A stretch of DNA of 64,000 bases from Lumnitzera littorea (GCA_024138015.1 JAMXBB010000010.1:46526286-46590285), one strand, 5' to 3'. Counted from the stretch's first letter, positions 23,115 through 34,214 are shown. Program-made: numbers and translations. Notes: generated from the sequence alone by a model not told the origin.

Positions 23115-24350
23115 ATGGTTGATCCAAGTGTCAATGTTGGTATTAGAGATGACAACAGTGGAGTTGTCCACCATGGGTGATAGTTCTAGGGAATGCCGAA
23201 GAGTACTGACAAGAGACTCGATGAGGTGGCTAACCTCTTAGTAGATCTGACTTAAGTTGCTCATGTGCTAGCTTGCCGACCCACTAAGGCCGTGCAAAAC
23301 ACCTTACAAGTTGCTCAACTTGTTAGAGGTCAGAACCTAACTCGACTAGTTTAAGATGAAGGAGTAAGGCGAAGGATAGACTTAAGAGAGCTTAATGAAG
23401 AGGACGAGGAAGAGGAAGAGTATTTCAAAGAAGAGTGCGTACAAGTCCCTAGAGCATCTAACTGTGTGAAGTTTCAAATTTCGAGCTTCAATGGATTTAG
23501 GAATGCTGATGAATATTTGGAGTGGGAAGAGAAGGTGGAGCATGCTTTTGATTATTATCATTACGAGGATTACGAGAAAGTGAGAACTATTGCTGTAGAG
23601 TTCTTCGGATATGCCACCATGTAGTGGAAAAATTTCCAGGCCATGAGGAGATGAGAAGGCTATCAAGAGATTAATACTTGGCTTGAGATGAAGAGAATAC
23701 TCAAAAACAGATTCATGCTGGAAACTTATCTTTAAGATACTTTCACTTGGCTTCAAGAGTTGAGATAAGGAGGCCAGATTATTGATGAGTATGTTTAAGA
23801 ATTTCAGATGCTTATGATCCATTGCAAAGTAGAGGAACCAGCAGCTCAAATAGTCTTAAGATTCATTATTGGGTTAAGAGGAGACATTCGAGACATTGTG
23901 GGGCTTCAATGATTTGACACAATGGATGAAGCTGTTAGGATTGCCCAGCAAGTAGAAAGGCAAAGGAGGGGTTGATTAATGGCCAAGATGCCGACTAGTT
24001 GACCCGGACAGGTAAGTTACTAAGCTCAATCAAGTACTGAGCCGAACAGAAAGGCCAACCTAATGGTGAAGTAATAACCCGAACTTATGAGAAGGGGTAA
24101 GGGTCTAGCAGGAAGATGAGCTAGATCAAGTGCTTCAAGTGCTAAGGGTTCGGACATATAGCTGCTCAGTGCCTAAACCGTAGGCCAATGGTCATCAAGG
24201 GAGATGTCCTGAAGCCAAAAGTAGACAGTATAGATGAGGAACCCGAAGAGGAGGAGGTCCTTACTAAGAAAGAGCTGATTGAGGAGGACATATTTCCTGA
24301 GGACTTGGATAAGTTACTCATGTTTGTCTGATGCATTATGAACATGGAAC
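23115..24350 (+). pseudogene. gag of element B
   Basis: The frame opens at the ATG at 23115. A charged Glu-rich segment (about 23390-23430) leads into the Retrotrans_gag core: ISSFNGFRNADEYLEWEEKVEHAF (about 23478-23550), FFGYATM with a TAG where Trp is expected, and a MKRILKNRF segment (about 23690). A zinc knuckle at about 24128-24170 reads CFKC-stop-GFGHIAAQC, so the second half is intact and the stop falls between the two CXXC/HXXXXC parts. A Glu-rich linker to the protease follows. Confidence 0.8.
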
Positions 24351-24999
24351 CCTTACGAAAGGAGAAGCAGAGAGAGAATTTATTCTACACCACCTATAAG
24401 GTGAATGATTAGGTATACGCCCTTATCATGGATAGTGGAAGTAGCACTAATGTGGCATCAGTCAAACTTGTTTCAAAACTGAAGTTGTCAACTGTTGCAT
24501 ATCGGAGGCCATACAAAATGCATTGATTGAGCAAGAAAGGAGCATTACATGTTCCTCGGCAAATAATACTGCCGATCACTATAGGGAATTACTTAGACCA
24601 AATTCTCTGCAACATGCTACCTATGTGTGCTTCCCACGTGTTACTAGGTAGACCATAGCTATTTGATAGAAGAGTTATCCATGATAGCTACAAGAACACG
24701 TGCATGTTCAAGAAGGATGACTGGAAGATCACATTGAACCTAATGCTGCCAAGAGAAGTCAACAAGTTGTAAACAAAACTTGTTTGTAGATCGAAGAAGG
24801 TTTTAGTGATGAGTAAAGATGAGCTCTGAGAGGTCATCAATGTTGATGAGCCGACCTTCATGTTGGTCAGGTGCCTATTAGAAATGAAGGAACGGGGTGA
24901 ACTACCTCGGGAAATAAAAGAGTTACTGGATGAAATGTCGATCTATTCCTAGAGTAGTTACCTAAGGGGTTGCCTCCAATTCGAAGCATAAAGCACAAT
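24351..24999 (+). pseudogene. protease of element B
   Basis: Retropepsin-like domain: ALIMDSGSSTNVAS at about 24420-24460 keeps the catalytic D-S-G triad, and ASHVLLGRP at about 24630-24655 is the second conserved strand. A LPREIKELLDEM segment and a GCLQF-like remnant of the LPPIR linker that precedes RT follow. There is a point stop after RP in the second motif, plus further stops. The domain ends where the RT should begin. Confidence 0.75.
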
Positions 25000-25496
25000 C
25001 CCTCCAGCACATCTATGATAAAGTTACTCGGTACATCGACCAAGCTTCTAGAAGAATGCAGGAGAAGACCAAAAGTAGGATGGCTAAACAATTCTAGCCT
25101 CGAGCCTTAGCATGGTTGCACCTTAGCAAGGAATGATTCTCGAACAAGAGGAGGAGCAACTTATCTATAAGAGTTGAAGGACCTTTTAGAATCCCTTAGA
25201 GGATCAATGACAATGCCTATAGATTGGAGTTGCCCGAGGACTATAGGGTTTCTAATGCCTTTAACGTTGCCGACCTTAATTCGTATCACCTTGATGGAGA
25301 GCTGAACGAAGACCATTCAGATTTGATCCCAAATCTAAAACAACTTAGAGGGAATGATGAAAATCAAGCTACCAGACCACTGACTCAGAGCCTAGCCCGA
25401 AGACTAATGGGACTAGCAAAGCGAATCCTCCTGTTCCAACCGACATATGCAGAGGTCGAGTATCTCCTTGTCGACCCATTCGGCCTACCGAGCTAA
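25000..25496 (+). pseudogene. integrase C-terminal tail of element B
   Basis: Just after the protease linker the translation resumes in the integrase C-terminal region (YDKVTRYIDQA-type segment, about 25015-25050), showing that about 2.5 kb of RT, RNase H and integrase core is missing. The final 90 codons (25224-25496) are open and include LPEDYRVS and FNVADLNSY. The last 47 codons lie inside the 3' LTR, and the stop is TAA at 25494. Confidence 0.75.
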
Positions 25497-26220
25497 GTGA
25501 CTAACTGTTTTTCACCTATCATGTACGAAGAAGCGGAAGGCCGAGACAACAATCCATCCTCATTCTCTCACACACCTGGTCAATTTCATACTCAGCTATA
25601 CCCTTACCAAGATGTTGAGAGAAAGAGCCCAGACTGACTAAGCCACTTCCCCTTAGATAAGTAAGCTATCCGTACTTTTTGTCCACATCTTCCAATGGCA
25701 TCATTGATGTAGTATCACTATGTATAGAGTATTATGTATAGAATCCGTTGCACTAATAATTCCTTTCCTCGTATATTCATTATTGTACATTACTTCCTTA
25801 AGAAATTCCCTTTTTGTCTTTTCCTTTTTGGGTAAGTTGCCCTAACTTATGGGTATAAATGCCCTCGTAATTGTAGCTGTAAGGAGACACAAAGATTATC
25901 CTTAATACACTTGAATATTTCCTTCCTTGTATAAACACTGCTTGTTTACTCTTGACATCACTTTTATTCTAACCATTGAGCAAGGTTAGGTGGCGAGTAA
26001 CCTCACTTGATTGATTCGTACGTCATATTGAATTGTGACGTGAGTCCTTAAAAGTTCCATTAGCGTATCATATCTATTGGAGCTGTTCGTGAGTTTTTGC
26101 TTACCCTTCATTCTTATTTGCCCTTTCTTGTTGCATTCTCCATTATTCCTTTCGAGCTTTTTACAATCTTGGACCCATCCAATGATCAACCTTGTCTATT
26201 TTTGGTTATGGTTTACAATA
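25355..26220 (+). repeat. 3' LTR of element B
   Basis: 866 bp starting TGATGAAAATC and ending TTTACAATA, homologous throughout to the 5' LTR. A TATAAAT box is kept at 25854-25860. The target-site copy ATACC follows directly. Confidence 0.8.
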
Positions 26221-26225
26221 ATACC

Positions 26226-27745
26226 AGTTGGCTAACTCTAGCTCATAAGCATTATCATTGATGTGCTTAAGGATCTCGAAAGGTCCGTTTGATCTGGGGA
26301 AAAGCTTGTTCGACCTCTTCCTAGGGAAATGCTCCTTGCTGAAGTAGACTTAGACAAGGTCTTTAGGGCTGTAAACCACTCATCTCCTTTTACAACTTCT
26401 TTGTTCCTTCTACTAGGCTATAATTCGTGCTAATTATTTGGTAATCTTCTAATGTAACTTTTGGAATTCCTTGGCGCGTTGTAGATCGAATTGACTTTCC
26501 TCTTGTATGATTGAGTCGACAACTATATCTAGGGGCAAGTTCAGGTTAAGTCCATAAGCGATCTAAAAAGGTGACCTTCCTATCGAACTATGAACCAATT
26601 GGTTGTAAGCGAACTTAATGACAGGTAGGTATAGGTCCCAATCGTGTAAATTCTTCCCTACAGCTGTTCATAGAAGGTTGCTGACTATCTTGTTTACCAC
26701 TTCGGTCTGGTTGTTTGTTTGAGGGTGGCAAGAAGTACTATACATAAGCTTAGTGCTAAGTTTCCTCTATAGGGTTTTCAAGAAGAAAGTCGTGAACTTC
26801 AAATCACGATTGGATACAATACTTCTCAGTAACCTATGTAGATGTACAATTTCTTGCAAAAAAAGGTTAGCAACAAATAAAGCATCATTAGTTTTATAGT
26901 AGGGAATGAAGTGGCTCATCTTACTGAAATGTTCGACTACAACCATAATGGAGTCATGTCTTCTCAGCGTTCGAGGAAGGTCAAGCATAAAATCTATGCT
27001 TAGGTCAATCCATAGGCGCTCAGGTATGGGTAGGGGTGTGTACTCTCTATACGGTTCTCTCCTTCTTTTTGCATGTTTACACACCTCATACCTCTCAATA
27101 ATTTGGTGCACATCCCTCATCATCCTAGGCTAGTAGAAATGTTCTTTCAGTATTTCAGAGTCCTCTTTTCTCTGAAATGGCTAGCTAAACCTCCCGCATG
27201 AGCTTTACGGATGAGTAGTTCTCTAGCTAAACCATTCGGTACATAAACTTGCTTGCCCTTCATCTAGAACCCCTGACTCAAGTATAATCCATCAACAACA
27301 CCTCTAACATTATACTTAGCTACTAAGGGCCTAAAATACTGGTTATGCTCATATTGATCAAGCAGGGTACTAAATCCATGTACCTTGGCCTGCATTGTTG
27401 TAATAAAGGTATAAAGATAAGGAGTGTCGGCCACTGTGTTGGTGCTCCCTTTCTTATACCGGATGATGTAGCAAAAAGTCTCTAGGAATTCAACCCACTT
27501 AGCATGACATCGAGAAAATTTCTATTGCCCACGAAGATGCTTGAGAGATTTATGATTTAAGTAGATGATGAATTCTCTTGGCAATAAATAATGTTGCCAG
27601 TTCTGTAGTGTTCGGACAAGGGCATAGAACTCCTTATCATAGGCTAAGTAATTCAGGGCAGCAATTCAAAGTTTTTCACTAAAATAAGCAATTAGTCGAT
27701 ACTCTTGCATAAGGACAGCACTAAAGTCGACACTAATCTTTTTTG
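26226..27745 (-). pseudogene. pol of gypsy element A (RNase H and integrase)
   Basis: Minus strand. RNase H is truncated at its start near 27745 and shows SAVLMQEYRLIAYFSEKL (about 27720-27665) and an LVRTLQNWQHYLLP segment (about 27600). The integrase zinc-binding and core regions lie at 27123-26767 (open frame with IDFMLDLPRT, DSIMVVVEHFSKMSHF and IVSNRDLKF). The rest of the core (SCHPQTNNQTEVVN) is at about 26740-26690, and the C-terminal NDNAYELEL segment meets the 3' end of element B at 26226. Upstream gag, protease and RT are absent; the sequence switches to element C near 27745. Confidence 0.8.
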
Positions 27746-28608
27746 AAAAAGAAGGTATGCTAATGAGTTACCACTATGTTGAGTATAGCTACAAGAGGAA
27801 AGCCATTTTCGTGACTTAAGGGGAGAATTGTTGCCTTTGAGCCTTGCTTGGAACAAAGAATGTAAGTTTATTCTTTTCCTGGGTTAATATTAACTTGTTT
27901 GCTCATGTTGTAAATATGGGTGCTAGTGAGGTAAATCCTGCCAAGCTACTAGCCTAGGCTAAGGCCAAAAAATCAAAAGCAAACAAGAGGGCAGCTATAG
28001 TAGCTATTACCATTTGGCTTGTTGCCATGAAGAAAACAGCAAAAGAAGACACATCAAAGTAGGCGGCAGCATAGCAGAAGACCTTACAGCCATCCGATAG
28101 GTAGAAGGAAGGCGAGAGAATAATATTGACCAAGGTCCCTCATTCTACGGAGCTTTTGGTCGAAAATATTCAACCTTCTGTCTAGCTGAGAAAAGTAGGC
28201 CAAAAGAGTAAACCTCGTAGTGAGGATGAAGATGCCACCACCACTGAGGGGTCGTCATTGGTGTTAGAGGCAATGCCTATTGCTAACAAGAGATAGGAAA
28301 AGGAACTCACCGGCCAACCACCTGCTAAAAGGTTTAAGGGTTTGGACGAGAGGACGAAGGAGGCAATGTGGTCTAAAGCTTTTAGCATCAACAATGTTGA
28401 ATTTGTCTATAATGAGGAGGTTGGTAAGTATTTCGTCCTATGTTAGAGCCAAAATGTTTTGGATACTGACTCGGCCTTAGGCGACAAAACAAAATCTTTA
28501 GCTGTGATGAAAGAAATTATTCTTCCAAAGGACAAAGAGATTGCTAAGAAGGATGTCAATAAGGTCGGCGGTTGTAATAAGGCCCATATCGCGGCTAAGT
28601 TATATGAC

Positions 28609-28676
28609 GTAAGTATCTGTATCCATCTTTATAACTGTTGAATTTACTTAGTTGTTGGTATTTGGTTTCCTTTTAG
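28609..28676 (+). other. candidate spliceosomal intron 1 of the antisense ORF
   Basis: GTAAGT donor, T-rich 3' half and TTTTAG acceptor; 68 bp; phase 0. Reading through it would meet a stop at about 28639 (TGA), whereas removal joins two frames cleanly. Confidence 0.6.
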
Positions 28677-28730
28677 ATGAGCAGCTACACTTTGATGGCT
28701 TTGGATGAGGCTGATAAGGAGACTAAAAAG

Positions 28731-28816
28731 GTAAGATCCATAGTAGTCTTCATGTATTTTGTTAAGTCATATTGAGTCATTTCAAGTACTCATCATATTA
28801 AATGAAATTTTTGTAG
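28731..28816 (+). other. candidate spliceosomal intron 2 of the antisense ORF
   Basis: GTAAGA donor, T-rich tract and TTGTAG acceptor; 86 bp; phase 0. It joins an 18-codon exon to the coiled-coil exon. Confidence 0.6.
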
Positions 28817-29588
28817 AAAATTGAGGATGCATATAATGCATCTAAAGCCCAGACTGCTGCTACTAAGAATGCAAGGATAAGGGCCGAGATGGAGGTGAGA
28901 AAGCTCCAAGAAGGCCTTGCCATTGAAAAGTTTGTACATACCCTTGCTACTGATGAAGTCTTGAGCTTGAAGACCAAAATGGAAGAACAATACAAGGAGT
29001 CCGAAGGCTTAAAGGAGGAGCTGCAGAAGAAGAAGGAAGAGTGCTAGGGCCTAGGTCGAACTCTTTGTACGATGAATGATGAGGAAGATAAGCTTAGAAT
29101 GCAGATTAAAGAGTTAAAGACTAACAACTCGAACTTATAGAGTCGTGTTGCTGAATTGGAGGAGACTAAGGAGAGGACCATCAGTTGAAGAGGCTCTCGA
29201 TATAGTCATACCTAGTTAGCAGTACAAGAGACTTCTACTGAAAAAGTTGTTATAGAGGTTCCAAGCGGCAAGAGAGGAGATCCCAAAGCTTCACCTTGAT
29301 TACGATCTCTCCTGCCTCGACTTTACCGACATTGATGATAAAGTCAATAGTGTTGACGAGGAAGATGATGATGAGGTAGGTTCTAAGATTGTTAATGAAG
29401 GTAATGATGAAGCTCATGTAGAGGATCTAAGGGAAGATGAAGAACATCTATCAAAATTAATCCCTTATGAGCAGAAGGAGAAATCTGCTGGCTCTGAGAC
29501 CCTAGGTGCTAAGAAAGAAGCTTGCTCGAAGAAAGCCTTAGCTTCCGATCTAAAAATTACTTTTGTAGACTTTGAGGATAGGTCTTAG

Positions 29589-30105
29589 GATTTTCTTTGT
29601 ATTCTTTGTTCATTGCTTTCTCTACTAAGCCGAGTGTTTGTAATCAATACTTTATTGAATGAAAAGTATCTTTCATATTAACTGCTTTGAGTACATTTTA
29701 TTTCACGCATTGGGCTTTTTTGGCTTGCATGATGTAAGTATTTTATTTCACATGTTCTTATTCGTTAGCATGTTTTATATCTCATGCTAAGTATTTCTCA
29801 GCATGTTTTATTTCACACACTTATTTGTTTCTTGACATGTTTTATTTCACACGCCCAATTCATGCTTCTTTATAGACTTTGTCCATTAGCCGTTTGAGGC
29901 ATGGACTAGCCGCAATACTCTATTGTAAGATTAATTTATGCAGTTCATTAATCGAGATAGGCTAGTACTTAGGTCAGTTCATTTGCTGTGTAGTCTACAA
30001 CTCATTAATTTGGTAATCATAAAAAGAATAGGAAACATAATTCTCATAAAAAAGTGTTGTAGTCTTATAAGCAAGTAAGCTATCACCTTACAAATATGTA
30101 GAGAT
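29589..30105. repeat. non-coding spacer with TTTTATTTCACA repeats
   Basis: This lies between the antisense ORF stop and the end of pol of element C. At about 29690-29860 a phrase close to ACATGTTTTATTTCACAC recurs about five times at irregular 30-45 bp intervals. No gene seen. It may hold the 3' ends of the two convergent transcription units. Confidence 0.55.
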
Positions 30106-31879
30106 GAACATCATTCGAACCATCAATTGAAATATAATTTCAAATTCTTGGTATTTCATGCTTGAGGGATGATAGATCCATCCAACCTTTTTAGTCAATA
30201 GGTCCCTTCGCCAACGACTTCTCGGGTCCTGATAGGATCCTCCCAATTCATGCCGAGCTTCCCTTGACTCACTTGCGCACCAATAGCTTCCATCTTTCGG
30301 CAAACCAGATATCCAAGTTAAAAGACCTTGTGCTTCACTTTTTTGTTGTAATACCTTATTGCTCTATGCTAGTATGCTACGACCTTAGCTCTTGCAATAT
30401 CTATGATTTCATCAATAGTGTCCAAATTGACCATTAATCTAACTTGATTAGCCATAACATCAAAATTCTACATTCGTAGATTAGGCAAATTCAACTCAAT
30501 CAACAACACAGCTTTCGTGCCATATGGTAACCCGAAAGGCATCTCCCTAGTTGCAGTTCTATGGGCAGTTCAATACCCCCATAAGACATTCGGCAATTCA
30601 TGGACCCATTTCCCTCTAACTTGTTCTACTTTCCTTCTTAAGCTGTGCAAAATGATCTTGTTTACGACTTTAATTTGTCCATTCATTTGAGGGTGTGCTA
30701 CAGACGTATAGTTGAGGTGAATGTTGTACTTTTCGCAAAATGCCTGAAACTTATTGTTATCAAACTGCGGGCCATTATCCATGATTATCATGTAAGGAAC
30801 TCTGAATCTTAATATGATGGAATTGAAAACAAATGCTTCCACTTTCTTTTCAGTAATCTTCACTTACAGCAACAATGACGAATTGTCACTATGCGGTAAA
30901 CTTAAAAAAGGGTCTGAGAATGTCTAGCTCCTATTGGGCTAAGGGCTAGTTAAGCTACATAACTCAGATGCAGGCACATGACTTGGCAAGTCATGCTTTT
31001 GGCATTGAGGACAGTGTTAGACAACTTCCTTTGCTTCTTCTCTCATGGTCAACCACTAATAGCTAAGTTGTAGTGCTCAAACATACAATGTTTGCACTTT
31101 TATATGGTTGCTACACACACTACCTTGCGGCTCGAATAACACTGTCTAGGCATCTCTCGGACAAAGGCATCAAAGATAGGGTTGTAATATTCCATGTTTA
31201 TATGGTTGACTATCAATCAACGTGTAGTATATGGCTTGGTAAGCCATTTTTTGTGCTCCTTTCTTGTCATCGGGGAGAGTACCATCTCTTAAATAATCCA
31301 CCCAAGATCTATCCAAGATATTTCTCTTAGGCAAGGAGCCAACTCACAGCTCTGCGAAAGAGTGGATAAACTTTTCTGTGGAAGAAATTCGACAAAAAGT
31401 TTGTCGCTCAATTTGGGGAATGCCATACTGGCTAATTTTGACAACTTATCTACAGCAATATTCTTGCTTTTCGGAATTTTATAGATAGCAAAAGATTGAA
31501 ATTCTTCTATGAGTGTTTGTACCACCAATAGGTACTTGCTTATTTCTTCTTCCCTTACTACGTAACTTCCCATGACCTAAGTCACCACTAATTGCAAATC
31601 AAATAACACTTCAAGTTTCTCAGCAACAATCTCTTTTTCCAGTTTCAGTTCGATAATCAATGCTTCATACTTTGCTTCATTGTTGCTAGCCAAGAATCCG
31701 AATTTTAAAGCATAATGAACTTTAACATTATAGGGGCCTTGAAGAATAAGGTTTGCACCACTTTCTTCTTTCATCGAAGAACCATCCACATAAAGGAACC
31801 ACATAGGTTTCTCAGCAAACTACACACTATCTTCCTTACCAATGAACTCGGCTACAAAATCTACTGGTACTTGAGCCTT
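30106..31879 (-). pseudogene. second RNase H and integrase of element C
   Basis: Archaeal-type RNase H: YVDGSSMKEESGANLIL (about 31795-31745) and NNEAKYEALI (about 31690-31660), then SKLASM after IPKSKN (about 31490-31430). Integrase: zinc-binding part degraded around 31000; core open at 30863-30570 with IIMDNGPQFDNNKFQAF, SVAHPQMNGQ and ELPNVLWGY; C-terminal beta-barrel (NWE-DP, GTY, LK-YF) at about 30250-30110. This arrangement is diagnostic for the Tat branch. Stops and frameshifts separate the domains. Confidence 0.8.
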
Positions 31880-33379
31880 TAGTGTCGTTTTAGGTTTGTA
31901 TTGTACGCCATGGGCACTCAGCTCTACGGCATATTTCATCATCCTCTCAAAGGAGTCAAGTCATTGTAATGCTTACCGCAATGGTTAGTTAGTGATTACT
32001 ATAATCTGGTGTGCCTCAAAATACAGCTTCAATTTCCTTGCCGAAAGAACTACTATTAAAACAAATTTTTCAATTTGTGTGTATCGAACCTCTAACCCTT
32101 GCAAAACATGACTCATATAATAAACAGGTTGATGCTCTTTGCCGTCGATTCAAACCAATACCAAAGAAAGAGTTTGGTAGCTGGTCGATAGATATAAATA
32201 TAAATTCTCTCTTGAAATAAGTGTCGAGAGTATTGGTGGTGATGCAAGGAATTCTTTGAGATCGTTGAAAGCTTTCTCATAATCATTGGGCCATTTGAAT
32301 TCTTTCGGATTCTTTAAGATTTTAATGAATTTCGTACACTTATCACACTTCTCAACACAAATCTATTAAGGATGGCTATTCGCCCATTGAGTTCCTATAC
32401 TACCTTGACCATACAAGGAGATTTCATGCTCCTTATCACCTCAATCTTTCTCAGGTTGGCCTCAATACCATGCTGAGTAACCATGTATCCTAAAAATTTT
32501 CCTGATGTTTTGCCAAAGATGCATTTTTGTAGGTTGATTTTCATGCTTTATCTCTTTAATGTAGCAAATGTCTCCTCAAGCTCAGTAAGATGCTGATCCT
32601 CCTTTACACTCTTTACAATTATGTCGTTGACATATACTTCAACGTTTCTATGAATCCGGAGTTTGAATATCTTGGTAACAAGTCTTTAATAGGTTCTACC
32701 GGTGTTTTTTTAGCCCAAAGGGCATCATCGTTTTACAATAGGTTCCAAAATTGATAACAAAAGATATATGGACTTCATCCTCCTTATTCATCTCTATTTG
32801 GTTGTAAATAGAGAAAGCATCCATAAAAAAAAGTAACGCGTGTCCAGTTGTTGCATCTACCATCTGATCGATTTTTGATAGTGGGAAACAAGCCTTAGAA
32901 CAAGTCTTGTTGAGATCCGTGAAGTTTATATACATTCACCATTTGCCGTTAGAATTCTTGACTAACACACAATTGGCTAGCCAAGTCGGATAAGGCTTTT
33001 CCCGGATAAATATTTCCTTTAATGACTTCTAGACTTCTTCCTCTATTGCTGCTTATCTCTCTAATGTAAAATGCCTCTTCTTTTGTTAAACCACCTTCAC
33101 ATTCGGATCAATTTGGAGCTTGTGTTTCATAACTTCTCTCAGGATACTCAGCATAACTGAAGGGTACCATGCAAACACGTCAATGTTGGCTTGCAAGAAG
33201 TTAATTAAACTTTATCGAATATTTGTTGACAAAGGTTTCCCAATCCTCATTGTTTTCTTAGGATCATCTCCCAAAGAAATTTCCTTAGTATCACTCTCGA
33301 CATTCTCTATGCCGACCGACTTACCTTTTGGATAGGTTTCCACTTAAAATACTTCTTCTTGTCTTAAGGCTCTCATATA
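31880..33379 (-). pseudogene. reverse transcriptase and RNase H of element C
   Basis: RT landmarks in order: YPTWLANCVLVKNSNGKW (about 32990-32940), YINFTDLNKTCSKACFPL (about 32932-32880), FFMDAFSIYNQIEM (about 32825-32785), MPFGLK (about 32710) and a YVNDIIVKS box (about 32640-32615), where the first catalytic Asp of YVDD is Asn. The connection and first RNase H follow to about 31900 in poor condition. An active RT needs both Asp residues, so the change alone would inactivate it. Confidence 0.75.
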
Positions 33380-34012
33380 TAAGGACCTTGCTAATTACTG
33401 ATCCCCCTTTGCATACGCCGACTCTCGGAGAAGTAGGGAACTTAGCTTTAAGATGTGCAGTTGAAGGGACAATGCCAAATAGATGTTGATATAGCTATCC
33501 CATTATCATATTGTATGAGGACCAACATTTGATGATGAGGAAGTCTACTTTATCCTCTATGACATGCTCATCATTGCCAATTTGTATTAGTAAAGAAATT
33601 ACTCCTACTACTTAGACTTGTTGGTTATTGAATGCATACAAATCATACTTATAAGATCTTAGCTATGCTTTGATCTTAGGTTTCATCTGGTTGAACACAT
33701 GCTGAAAAATGATATCAGTTGAACTTCCTATGTCAACAAGAATCTTCTTGGCTTCGAAGTTGGTGATTCTTGCATTGATAACCAGTGCATCGTCATGCGG
33801 TCACTAGATGCCCTCGAAGTCATCCTTCGTGAAAAAAATTGTGTTGTCAATCTTAACCTTCTTGCCTTGGCTATTGCAAACGTAATTTTTGGTGTTCGTT
33901 AAGCTTGAAGAGCTTAACTGGCCTATAGTAGGTCCGCCAACAATGGTGTTGATCACAAAATAACTAGTCTAATAGTTGTGGATGCCTTAACAATTAATTC
34001 CAATTGAATCAA
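33380..34012 (-). pseudogene. protease of element C
   Basis: Tat-type protease region: INTIVGGPTIGQ (about 33955-33920), PHDDALVINARI with stops just before (about 33800-33765), ILVDIGSSTDIIF (about 33750-33710) with the D-x-G active-site strand, and a KFPTSPRVGVCKG segment (about 33440-33400). The upstream limit is blurred by the organelle insert at about 34013. Confidence 0.75.
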
Positions 34013-34091
34013 CTCAAAATGACCTAGTAACTTCGAGAGAAGGGGTGCTCTCCTATCTTTTGATTAGGAAAGCGACACATACCAGGTGGTA
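34013..34091 (+). pseudogene. rrn26: fragment of organelle 23S/26S rRNA gene
   Basis: The phrase around CAAAATGACCTAGTAACTTCGAGAGAAGGGGTGC fits the conserved large-subunit rRNA stretch CAAAATGAYCCCGTAACTTCGGGAGAAGGGGTGC apart from C/T and G/A-type changes (given here in pieces of a longer match). The following bases up to ACATACCAGGTGGTAG look like the plant mitochondrial 26S version rather than plastid 23S. Identification is from memory. The insert is a non-functional scrap inside element C. Confidence 0.5.
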
Positions 34092-34188
34092 GAATTGGCT
34101 CTGTATCAATGGAACCTCATTATCCATACATAATGAATTGATGTGGTATATTCATATTATAACATATGAACAGTAAGAATTAGCATTC
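34092..34188 (+). other. plastid DNA fragment: trnI-CAU to ycf2 spacer
   Basis: GAATTGGCTCTGTATCAATGG through AACATATGAACAGTAAGAATTAGCATTCT resembles the plastid inverted-repeat spacer that follows trnI-CAU and precedes ycf2. It differs from my memory of that spacer mainly by C-to-T changes. It lies in the opposite orientation to the adjoining trnI piece, so the plastid order has been rearranged. Confidence 0.6.
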
Positions 34189-34214
34189 TCACTTATTGGA
34201 GGGTCCCATTGGCA

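Larger units (their letters stand above)
22064..26220 (+). mobile_element. Ty3/gypsy element B, internally deleted, nested in element A
   Basis: A 4,157 bp plus-strand element with LTRs at 22064-22944 and 25355-26220, an initiator-Met-type primer site, gag, and protease. Reverse transcriptase, RNase H and the integrase core are absent, and the frame passes from the protease/RT linker to the integrase C-terminus at about 25000. LTR termini are TGATG and CAACA (CAATA in the 3' copy). It is bounded by a near-perfect target duplication. Lacking RT and integrase, it could have moved only with help from a relative, unless the deletion happened after insertion. Confidence 0.85.
27916..29588 (+). pseudogene. 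intron-containing ORF antisense to element C
   Basis: Three inferred exons: 27916-28608, 28677-28730 and 28817-29588. Introns of 68 and 86 bp begin GTAAGT and GTAAGA, end TTTTAG and TTGTAG, and are both phase 0, so splicing keeps one frame. Exon 1 is 231 codons without frameshift, with a Lys-rich N-terminus and a PPAKRFKGL segment. Exon 3 opens with a long charged heptad-like region (about 28817-29170, probable coiled coil) and, after a likely 1-base frameshift near 29175-29185, ends in a very acidic tail. All eleven internal stops read in the two frames are TAG. The product's function is unknown. Antisense ORFs at this place are known in Tat elements, but homology is inferred from position only. 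Confidence 0.6.

Noticed and set aside
23382..23849. 155-codon open frame on the minus strand
   Set aside because: It is exactly antisense to the gag of element B, whose plus-strand text matches the gag family. It has no recognisable domain of its own.
28434..28456. A very short GT-AG interval in exon 1 of the antisense ORF
   Set aside because: At 23 bases it is far below the size limit for plant introns, and the exon frame continues through it without shift.
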